Shown here piece after piece: positions 13,030-17,609 of a DNA stretch of 17,609 bases. Numbering within the stretch: position 1 is the stretch's first letter; every line of letters begins with the position of its first letter. The stretch spans positions 1-17,609 of the forward strand of contig JPUR01000133.1 of NCBI GenBank assembly GCA_001321835.1. The letters run 5' to 3'. Source of the stretch: Marinosulfonomonas sp. PRT-SC04 (lineage in GTDB: Bacteria > Pseudomonadota > Alphaproteobacteria > Rhodobacterales > Rhodobacteraceae). Under the pieces are notes generated by a model, which saw only the letters and a program-made list of their open reading frames with translations, searched no databases and had not been told where the DNA came from. The position numbers and the translations under genes are program-made.

Positions 13030-13792
13030 GCTCTTCTCCTTTTATTATTTTTACGTCGGCACTGATACCGAATTGTTCTAAGAAAAACACTTTGTTCTCA
13101 TAGGAATCAAATGAAATAGTGAAATATGGATCACCTTCATATACAGCTCCCTGTTTTACCTGTTCTTTTACCTTTTTTACAGCGTCAATCTTTTCCTGTC
13201 TCGATTTCTCTTCGAGTTCTTCACGTTCCATTTCCGAAATACTAGCCTCTGGTGTTGATACGGAATTGTCCAACTCTTGTGTAATTGACTTTTCTTTCTT
13301 AGTTGCTTGTGGTTCAAACACTGGAACGTCAACTTCTACAGGTTCCGGCATTTCCATTTCTATGAAAGACATATCAACATCATCAAGTCCGGCAATGTCA
13401 ATATCTATATCCGGAATCATTAATGCTAACTTAGCATAGTCCATTTCCCCCTGTACGCTTTTTGAGTTGAAGAAAATATTTAATTCTTTCTCTGTCTTCA
13501 GGTCCACATCTACTACCTCAACTTTAATTTCGTAATCATTCTCCTTCGTTACTGGATTGTAGTTATTAATTTCATCAGCAATGTCTAATTTCTGATGCCC
13601 GGAAACCAGGTGAGAAGTTTGTTCATTCCATACCATCCCTCCAATAATTCCGTTTTTCTTAATATTAGCCTTAAGCCCCTTTCTGGCATCGACGGAAATA
13701 TTTCTTGGATTATATGGAGCCGGAATTATCTGACTACGCCAAATTATACGTGTCTCAGATTGTTTAACCTTGTTTTTTGTACTCATATTCAA
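13004..13792 (-). CDS. ParB/Srx-fold protein, phage type
   Basis: A 262-residue protein with an N-terminal ParB/sulfiredoxin-like domain (about 15-125). The sequence shows the entry PAPYNPRNISVDARKGLKAN (25-44), the NGIIGGMVWNEQTSHLVSGH block (47-66) with the VSGHQKLDIA signature, and a later ELNIFFNSKSVQGEMD segment (103-118), as in phage ParB-like nuclease-domain proteins. It lacks the helix-turn-helix of plasmid-partition ParB. A negatively charged linker and a coiled coil (about 185-218, EMEREELEEKSRQEKIDAVK) separate it from a C-terminal domain of about 40 residues. It overlaps the PAPS-reductase-like gene by 29 bases, so the two probably act together. ATG at 13792 or 13786 could be used. 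Confidence 0.75.
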   Translation of the reverse strand: MNMSTKNKVKQSETRIIWRSQIIPAPYNPRNISVDARKGLKANIKKNGIIGGMVWNEQTSHLVSGHQKLDIADEINNYNPVTKENDYEIKVEVVDVDLKTEKELNIFFNSKSVQGEMDYAKLALMIPDIDIDIAGLDDVDMSFIEMEMPEPVEVDVPVFEPQATKKEKSITQELDNSVSTPEASISEMEREELEEKSRQEKIDAVKKVKEQVKQGAVYEGDPYFTISFDSYENKVFFLEQFGISADVKIIKGEELAEKINNM

Positions 13793-14459
13793 AAATTATT
13801 CGTTCAGCATCTGGAAACTCGGCAATAATCTTCGTCAAGTCTTCCGGAGCATTGTTTTTACACCACATTAGAAAGCCGATATCATCAATAGCTGTTCCTT
13901 GACTTTTAGCATTACCCAGCTTTGAGTATTGTAAAGGCTTTATTAGCCTCTGTTTTTCGATATATGCTAAAACTTCTTTGTTTTTCCAAAGAGAAAGCGG
14001 ATATATCTTCTTTGTTTTCTCATTTGTGATTTCATCATCATAACTACGAAGCATCAAACGACGATTCATACTATCAGCCATTTTAAAGCCGTATACCTGC
14101 CACTCTATGCCGGTTTCTTCAACAACCTTGTCAGCAATCTTTGATAAAGTCCAGTCTGAATATCCTACCTGCTCAGCACCATAAAAACCATGTTTTTTGA
14201 GGTTATAATATGCGTAATGAGGTGTTTGTATAAATTGACAATTTGGGTAGCGTTTTTCTGCCCATTTGATGTACCTATTGATATGATCTAGGTCTTTAAC
14301 CATATATAAAAAAACACACTGAATAAACTTAAAATGTGGCGAAAGCATTTCAAGAAGTGCAATACTATCTTTGCCAGCTGCAGAATGAAACAGCAAAACC
14401 CTATCTGTTTTTTCAGATAAGGTTTTAATGCTGTTCATTGTAGGAGTCAATAAGTTCAT
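13764..14459 (-). CDS. PAPS-reductase-like PP-loop protein
   Basis: A 231-residue protein of the phosphoadenosine phosphosulfate reductase/N-type ATP pyrophosphatase superfamily. The PP-loop HSAAGKDSIALLEML (25-39) with SxGKDS is intact and would bind ATP. Further matches are a GFYGAEQVGYSDWT segment (about 92-105), a YPLSLWKNKEVLAYIEK segment (about 153-169) and a possible Cys at 194, but there is no C-terminal redox pair typical of assimilatory reductases. It is therefore more likely an adenylating or sulfur-transfer enzyme of phage type than a true PAPS reductase. It overlaps the ParB-like gene at its end and starts with TAATG overlap on the arginine-rich microprotein gene. Confidence 0.8.
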   Translation of the reverse strand: MNLLTPTMNSIKTLSEKTDRVLLFHSAAGKDSIALLEMLSPHFKFIQCVFLYMVKDLDHINRYIKWAEKRYPNCQFIQTPHYAYYNLKKHGFYGAEQVGYSDWTLSKIADKVVEETGIEWQVYGFKMADSMNRRLMLRSYDDEITNEKTKKIYPLSLWKNKEVLAYIEKQRLIKPLQYSKLGNAKSQGTAIDDIGFLMWCKNNAPEDLTKIIAEFPDAERIIFEYEYKKQG

Positions 14460-14569
14460 TATTGTCTTGTTCTAATACGAACTCTTGGCCTTGCCCCCGC
14501 ACTTCTTCTAAGACTTCTTTGAACTGCACCTACAGCTCTACGGTCTCTTTTTACACTTGATTCTGCCAT
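14459..14569 (-). CDS. 36-residue arginine-rich microprotein B
   Basis: A 36-residue peptide, MAESSVKRDRRAVGAVQRSL followed by RRSAGARPRVRIRTRQ, with 11 arginines. It has no membrane or signal segment. Its TAA overlaps the ATG of the PP-loop gene as TAATG. A paralog lies 15 bases upstream, sharing the start MAESS-x-KR-x-R and a 14-base leader/start sequence. An amphipathic arginine-rich helix (about 6-23) resembles the RNA-binding N peptides of lambdoid antiterminators or small DNA-condensing peptides; the function is unknown. Confidence 0.7.
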   Translation of the reverse strand: MAESSVKRDRRAVGAVQRSLRRSAGARPRVRIRTRQ

Positions 14570-14575
14570 TGCTTT
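14562..14575 (-). repeat. Duplicated leader/start, copy B
   Basis: The minus-strand sequence AAAGCAATGGCAGA, containing the start codon of microprotein B, is identical to that of microprotein A at 14715-14728, 153 bases away. This points to a recent tandem duplication of leader plus gene. Confidence 0.8.
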
Positions 14576-14584
14576 GAATTTAAA

Positions 14585-14722
14585 TTAAAATCTACGACCT
14601 AATGTTCTAAATGCTCTTGCTCTGGACTGTACACTTCTGACTCTGAACCTAGGCCCAGTGCCTCTTGCTATTGCCCTAGATCCGACTGTTGATCTAGATC
14701 GTTTATTACTACTCTCTGCCAT
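14585..14722 (-). CDS. 45-residue arginine-rich microprotein A
   Basis: A 45-residue peptide, MAESSNKRSRSTVGSRAIAR followed by GTGPRFRVRSVQSRARAFRT and LGRRF, with 12 arginines and 8 serines. The start MAESSxKRxRxxVG and the later G-x-R-x-RVR match the downstream microprotein B, showing a tandem pair. It lies 28 bases after the ASCH gene. The extreme basic charge suggests RNA or DNA binding, for example antitermination or DNA packing. It is below common gene-calling length limits. Confidence 0.7.
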   Translation of the reverse strand: MAESSNKRSRSTVGSRAIARGTGPRFRVRSVQSRARAFRTLGRRF

Positions 14723-14728
14723 TGCTTT
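14715..14728 (-). repeat. Duplicated leader/start, copy A
   Basis: The minus-strand sequence AAAGCAATGGCAGA around the start codon of microprotein A, identical to copy B at 14562-14575. Confidence 0.8.
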
Positions 14729-14750
14729 AAGTTTTATTGGTTATATCATA

Positions 14751-15095
14751 TTAACAATTAATTTTTTCGAGAATTTCACCCAGAACAATAACGAAATTGC
14801 AATTTTCAGATGTCAATACGTCACCTGCGTCTTCGTCGTGTTCAATTATTACATCTTCGCATTTTACGATCATTTTCGGGGCCTCTGGTGCGTAACCAAG
14901 TTGAAAACGAATAGTATCGTATTTCTTCGTGTCGACCAGATCACCTTCTTTATCAATTACCCCCAACCTGGTAATATAAAAATCTGTAAAATCGCGATAT
15001 TCTTCTTTTTTTTCGCCTGAAAGTATTTTATCAAACCATTCTTTAGTTAATACTAAATACAGTTCGTTTTTCGCTTCTTTGGTCTTTTTAGCCAT
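14751..15095 (-). CDS. ASCH-domain protein
   Basis: A 114-residue protein with an ASCH (PUA-like) domain. The helix LTKEWFDKILSGEKKEEYRD (16-35) holds the GxKxxExR-type motif (G27 to R34), followed by TIRFQLGYAPEAPKMIVKCE and the final strand NFVIVLGEIL, the usual beta-barrel path of the family. ASCH domains bind RNA or modified nucleobases, and some cleave acylated cytidine; which of these applies here is unknown. The N-terminal nine residues are a lysine-rich extension. It is one base from the NinG-like gene, so it is part of the same operon. Confidence 0.75.
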   Translation of the reverse strand: MAKKTKEAKNELYLVLTKEWFDKILSGEKKEEYRDFTDFYITRLGVIDKEGDLVDTKKYDTIRFQLGYAPEAPKMIVKCEDVIIEHDEDAGDVLTSENCNFVIVLGEILEKINC

Positions 15096-15096
15096 A

Positions 15097-15510
15097 TTAA
15101 TATTTTTTAAACCGTTCGATTATATCTATCAATACGAAACGGTCGTGTTTGAAGTTTTTTAATTTGCTCATCATTTCGAGCTGATCAAATCGTTCTTGAC
15201 CTATTTTTTTGATCAGATTTTCGCGGTATGGTATCAGATTGCCACTTAAGTGCATATTGCATTTTATGCATTGGCTATGTATATTATCTAAATCAAACCT
15301 AACTGACCCGTAATTACCCCGGCTGAAATAATGCCCGGCATTACACTGCTCTTTTGGCTTAAGTGCTTGACATGAAATACAAACAAAATCGCCTCGATCA
15401 TTTACCTGGTCTCTTTTTCTGATATAAGCATTAACAAGCTTTTGAGCTAATTCAATCAATGCTGACAATGATTTACCTCTATATTTTTGAATTGTTTTTG
15501 CCTCTATCAT
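15097..15510 (-). CDS. ninG: NinG/Rap-like recombination protein
   Basis: A 137-residue protein of the lambda NinG type, linked to phage recombination (endonuclease acting on recombination intermediates). Cysteine/histidine clusters at C44, C47, C56, H60 and H78, C81, C84 form the zinc-binding HNH-like core, in the order CISC, QCNAGHYFSRGNY, RFDLDNIHSQCIKCN. The tail SGNLIPYRENLIKKIGQERF is also typical. The frame extends four codons to a TTG at 15522 inside the promoter-like box, so the ATG at 15510 is used. It is somewhat shorter than lambda NinG. It is the first gene of a leftward operon that runs to 6658. Confidence 0.85.
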   Translation of the reverse strand: MIEAKTIQKYRGKSLSALIELAQKLVNAYIRKRDQVNDRGDFVCISCQALKPKEQCNAGHYFSRGNYGSVRFDLDNIHSQCIKCNMHLSGNLIPYRENLIKKIGQERFDQLEMMSKLKNFKHDRFVLIDIIERFKKY

Positions 15511-15519
15511 AACTACATA

Positions 15520-15527
15520 CAAATATA
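15520..15527 (-). promoter_or_regulatory. Putative -7 box ahead of ninG operon
   Basis: Minus-strand TATATTTG, a match to TAnnTTTG, 9 bases before the ninG ATG, so the leader would be very short. No TTG appears at normal -33 spacing; instead a GCTTTTTA element (15539-15546) lies 11 bases upstream. This is the same combination as at the capsid operon. Confidence 0.45.
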
Positions 15528-15532
15528 ATAAA

Positions 15533-15573
15533 TTATTTGCTTTTTAATATATTTATATTAGCTTTTTATTTGC
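15533..15573. repeat. GCTTTTTA elements ahead of ninG operon
   Basis: TTATTTGCTTTTTAA at 15533-15547 is an exact 15-base copy of 3308-3322. A second GCTTTTTA at 15561-15568 is 22 bases from the first (15539-15546), twice the 11-base period of the other array. The second also shares TTTTTATTTGC with 3305-3315. Orientation relative to the leftward operon is the same at both sites. Confidence 0.7.
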
Positions 15574-15579
15574 CTTAAA

Positions 15580-15601
15580 GGGTTTACATTATCGTAAACC
15601 C
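15580..15601 (-). terminator. Hairpin around the stop codon of the early unit
   Basis: GGGTTTAC (15580-15587) and GTAAACCC (15594-15601) are perfect 8-bp arms with a 6-base loop that holds part of the TAA stop of the gene ending at 15589. On the minus strand it is followed by only TTT, so termination may be partial. It could separate the early unit from the ninG operon. Confidence 0.5.
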
Positions 15602-16053
15602 AGATCTTTTAATAATATCACGTATTTAGCAGGCAAATAATCGGTTTTTTGAGCTTTTAGGCCGTATTTGATAAAAACAGCATTGATTATCTTACGTTCG
15701 AATGATCGAAGCGTATTTTCAGCCTCTTTTGCAGCTTGTACAAGCTCTTCTTTGCTCGATTCGGCAATTATTTCATCATATTTCGCCTGATATTCTTCAG
15801 AAGTCATTAATCTACGTTCATTTTCGATATCTCGAAATTTTTTGAAAGCAGATGATAACCCACTATCTTTTTCAAATTCTTCGATGATCTCTTTCAGCTT
15901 TTTGATATCTCGGTTATTGAGCATCTTAATTTGAAGAAATGAGCTTTCTGGGTCTTTTGACTTAAAAACTAATGCTCGTGCATTACCGTTTTTTGTTTTT
16001 AACTTAGCTTCAATATTACCGCTAAGGTCTCTTTTATATTCTTTTCTGTACAT
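15589..16053 (-). CDS. Unknown charged helical protein
   Basis: A 154-residue protein, third in the leftward early unit. It begins with a short beta-like part (LSGNIEAKLKTKNGNARALV, about 10-29) and continues with long charged helices (KKLKEIIEEFEKDSGLSSAF, then AKYDEIIAESSKEELVQAAK), consistent with coiled coil, ending in a small hydrophobic segment (YLPAKYVILLKDLGLR). No family was recognised. It follows the SH3-fold gene by one base, so it is coupled. Its stop codon lies in the loop of a hairpin. Confidence 0.6.
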   Translation of the reverse strand: MYRKEYKRDLSGNIEAKLKTKNGNARALVFKSKDPESSFLQIKMLNNRDIKKLKEIIEEFEKDSGLSSAFKKFRDIENERRLMTSEEYQAKYDEIIAESSKEELVQAAKEAENTLRSFERKIINAVFIKYGLKAQKTDYLPAKYVILLKDLGLR

Positions 16054-16054
16054 A

Positions 16055-16366
16055 TTAATTGATTTTTATTAGGTTTTCAACTCTAAATGCTCGAAAATCG
16101 TCGGCATCTACATCGTAATAATTAAATACTTTTGGGTTGGGTTGCCTTTCGGGCTTTAATTGATAATTTTGATAATTCAGGGTGCCTATTGCCTTGCGTA
16201 GTGTACCATCTATTTTTTCGTAATAAAACGTCACTATACCGCTTTTCATCTTTTTTGACAGGTTATACAGCTGCCAAGCTTTCGATAAGCATACGGCAAA
16301 CGATTTGCCCGTATTTCGCATAATTTCGTATGCTTGCTTAAATACTTGTGTTCTGAAAGTTTTCAT
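16055..16366 (-). CDS. SH3-fold protein, WYL_2 (DUF2693)-like
   Basis: A 103-residue basic protein. Residues 5-40 form the helical lead-in (FKQAYEIMRNTGKSFAVCLS then KAWQLYNL), and residues 42-62 carry SGIVTFYYEKIDGTLRKAIG, the core 'V.F.Y.K.DG..R.A.GT' of the SH3 beta-barrel family formerly called DUF2693 in Bacteroidetes mobile elements. The C-terminal NPKVFNYYDVDADDFRAFRV is also typical. It probably binds nucleic acid or acts as a regulator; the exact role is unknown. It sits 11 bases downstream of the LPD29-like gene in the early unit. Confidence 0.75.
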   Translation of the reverse strand: MKTFRTQVFKQAYEIMRNTGKSFAVCLSKAWQLYNLSKKMKSGIVTFYYEKIDGTLRKAIGTLNYQNYQLKPERQPNPKVFNYYDVDADDFRAFRVENLIKIN

Positions 16367-16377
16367 AATGAGAATAT

Positions 16378-17232
16378 TTATTGTTCTGAGTAATTAATTA
16401 GTAAATCAGCAACTTCATCGCTCTTACCCTTTGAAAAAATCCAACCGGCAACCTTCTGGCCTTCTACTGTCAAAAATTTATTAAAACGGCCGCCTAATTC
16501 TTTTAACTGATCTTTAATCTCGAATGTATTGCCAATAACCGCAACGGCTTTTTCTGAGTAATCTACCAGCTTTACCCCATTTAAGTTTATAGTTTTTTCT
16601 CTGGCGATACTTTTCAATTCGGTTTCAACTTTGGTTTGTGTAGTATCATAAATTTGCCCGTTAGAAAGCTCATAAAACATTTTTAAAGGCTTATCATAGT
16701 TATTTAGGCTTTGATTAGCGTCGAACCATACTCTTACAATATCGCTCTCTACAGTGGTCAAAAAATTCATTTTATAGATAAATCTATGCAGGTATTCAGA
16801 TCTTGACCATACACCTAACTTATCAAGAAATAATTGATCACTTTTACGAAGGTCTTCTATTGTCTCAGGCACCTCAACATCAGAAAATTTAAAAGACGCG
16901 TAAAATGCCTGCCCAATCATTAATTTAACTCTATCGCTTACCTCACGACGTACGAAAACATAAGAATACATGCATAAATCAACCCCATTAAGATTAATAC
17001 CTCTTTCGGCAACATCTTTATACTCATACATGTCTGTATAGCCATTAAAATTACCTCTCTCTAGCCTCGAAAGCTCTGCATCTAATACATCAGTACATAA
17101 GCCAAGTTCATAACTTACATTTAAGCTACTACCGCCAGAATATCGATCACTTTTAAGATTTACTTTCATGCCATATTTTTCAAGAATATATTTCTTTAAT
17201 AGGCTTGTGCTTGTTTTTGCTGTATTTTTCAT
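16378..17232 (-). CDS. LPD29-like protein with GGRFN C-terminal motif
   Basis: A 284-residue protein, first gene of the leftward early unit. The N-terminal part (about 10-72) with YSGGSSLNVSYELGLCTDVL and GNFNGYTDMYEY resembles the large polyvalent-protein-associated domain LPD29, found in phage and conjugative-element proteins. The C-terminal part (about 228-280) has EIKDQLKELGGRFNKFLT and GWIFSKGKSDEV, a motif common in proteins of Bacteroidetes mobile elements that resembles a small DNA-interaction module. The middle has no recognised domain. It may be an injected or early host-interaction protein. Transcription probably starts at the promoter near 17270. Confidence 0.65.
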   Translation of the reverse strand: MKNTAKTSTSLLKKYILEKYGMKVNLKSDRYSGGSSLNVSYELGLCTDVLDAELSRLERGNFNGYTDMYEYKDVAERGINLNGVDLCMYSYVFVRREVSDRVKLMIGQAFYASFKFSDVEVPETIEDLRKSDQLFLDKLGVWSRSEYLHRFIYKMNFLTTVESDIVRVWFDANQSLNNYDKPLKMFYELSNGQIYDTTQTKVETELKSIAREKTINLNGVKLVDYSEKAVAVIGNTFEIKDQLKELGGRFNKFLTVEGQKVAGWIFSKGKSDEVADLLINYSEQ

Positions 17233-17276
17233 ATCGTTATATTTAATAATTATACTAATTGTTTAATTTTATATTG

Positions 17277-17306
17277 CAAATATACGTTTTGTATAATTTA
17301 AAACAA
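17277..17306 (-). promoter_or_regulatory. Leftward early promoter
   Basis: On the minus strand TTG (17304-17306) and TATATTTG (17277-17284) are separated by 19 bases, matching the Bacteroidetes promoter. The transcript would start near 17270 with a leader of about 38 bases before the ATG at 17232. A GTATAATT site (17291-17298) lies in the spacer. Confidence 0.7.
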
Positions 17307-17389
17307 TAGCTAAAATGTTAAAATTATGTTAATTTTTATACGATTTGTATATTTAAAATATTTAATTATACTTTAAATATAATTTTACA

Positions 17390-17397
17390 TATATTTG
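17390..17397 (+). promoter_or_regulatory. Rightward -7 box for the XRE gene
   Basis: TATATTTG, 22 bases ahead of the ATG at 17420. No clear TTG is found at -33 spacing, so the promoter may be weak. A GTATAATT site (17412-17419) abuts the start codon, where bound protein would block transcription or translation initiation. Confidence 0.45.
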
Positions 17398-17419
17398 CAA
17401 TTATCTAATTTGTATAATT

Positions 17420-17609
17420 ATGAACCTTAGAATAAAAGAAATTTGCAAGGAGCAAGGAATAATGCTAAAAGATATTGCTGATAGGATTAATATAACGGAA
17501 GTGGGGTTATCTAAGTCTTTAAATGGAAATCCAACAATCGGTAGACTCGAAGAAGTAGCCAAAGCATTAAACGTTGATTTTTTGGAGCTATATGAGAAAC
17601 GATCTACCG
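17420..17609 (+). CDS. XRE repressor-like protein (partial, right edge)
   Basis: The first 63 codons of a Cro/C1-type helix-turn-helix protein, cut by the window end. It starts MNLRIKEICKEQGIMLKDIA, has the recognition helix TEVGLSKSLNG (about 28-38) and the same tail RLEEVAKALNVDFLELYEK as the cassette repressor at 4561. About 38 of 63 aligned residues are identical by eye, with a two-residue gap after the recognition helix. Divergence from the leftward early unit and the GTATAATT sites indicate a switch regulator, probably a main repressor or Cro-like partner of the phage. The full length is not known. Confidence 0.8.
   Translation, partial: MNLRIKEICKEQGIMLKDIADRINITEVGLSKSLNGNPTIGRLEEVAKALNVDFLELYEKRST

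Larger units (their letters stand above)
17248..17419. promoter_or_regulatory. Four GTATAATT operator-like sites
   Basis: The octamer GTATAATT or its complement AATTATAC occurs four times in this 187-base divergent gap: 17248-17255 (inverted), 17291-17298, 17364-17371 (inverted), 17412-17419. Two of them extend to TTTGTATAATT (17288-17298, 17409-17419). They alternate in orientation and lie around both predicted promoters, as expected for sites of the XRE protein encoded at 17420. The motif differs from the TTTAAC sites of the other switch. Confidence 0.55.

Noticed and set aside
13764..14459. A complete Dnd or Ssp phosphorothioation system
   Set aside because: Only a PP-loop protein is present. 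No cysteine desulfurase, Fe-S partner or DndD/DndE-like ATPase is seen in the window.
14658..15020. A 120-codon plus-strand frame with hydrophobic stretches
   Set aside because: It is antisense to the ASCH gene and microprotein A, both supported by family pattern or paralogy. The hydrophobic look comes from the reverse of charged codons.

Overview
The window is a prophage or temperate phage segment from a low-GC Bacteroidetes host, most likely a flavobacterium of the Chryseobacterium/Elizabethkingia type. The evidence is the AT-rich sequence, the Bacteroidetes -33 TTTG / -7 TAnnTTTG promoter signature in several intergenic gaps, the near absence of Shine-Dalgarno sequences, and small gene families typical of Bacteroidetes phages. 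No integrase, tail fibre or lysis enzyme is visible, so both phage ends lie outside the window. The host assignment is inference.

Layout, reading mostly leftward (minus strand) from the right edge. (1) 17233-17609: a divergent control region and the start of a small XRE repressor-like gene cut by the window edge. (2) 17232-15589: a three-gene leftward early unit (LPD29-like protein, SH3-fold WYL_2-like protein, unknown). (3) 15510-12136: NinG-like zinc protein, ASCH protein, two tandem paralogous arginine-rich microproteins, a PP-loop PAPS-reductase-like protein, a ParB-like protein, a small zinc-ribbon protein and two small phage proteins. (4) 12117-6658: DNA packaging and portal vertex: small and large terminase, portal, a chain of very small translationally coupled genes that includes a 26-residue one, and a minor head protein. 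(5) 6631-3368: an inserted regulatory cassette. (6) 3232-6: scaffold-like protein, decoration-like protein, major capsid protein and head-tail connector genes, running off the left edge.

The most striking region is the cassette at 3368-6631. It splits the head-assembly cluster between the minor head protein and the scaffold. It contains a complete lysogeny-type switch: a leftward XRE repressor, three 17-bp operators of the form TTTAAC-N5-GTTAAA placed around a strong divergent promoter, and a rightward operon of four small genes ending in an AntA/KilAC antirepressor. A lipocalin-like lipoprotein lies just downstream of the repressor, in the position of a lysogenic-conversion gene. Convergent hairpin terminators at 3987-4026 and 6635-6658 bound its transcription units. 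A second, paralogous XRE gene at the right edge has a different operator-like motif (GTATAATT), so the element seems to carry two related but distinct switches.

Two leftward operons, starting at 15510 and 3232, share an exact 15-bp intergenic sequence containing GCTTTTTA, repeated at 11- or 22-bp spacing. Both have a -7 box but no clear -33 element, which suggests shared activator-dependent promoters. Genes shorter than 60 codons that were found by direct reading are at 5004-5156, 5170-5286, 8598-8678, 14459-14569 and 14585-14722.
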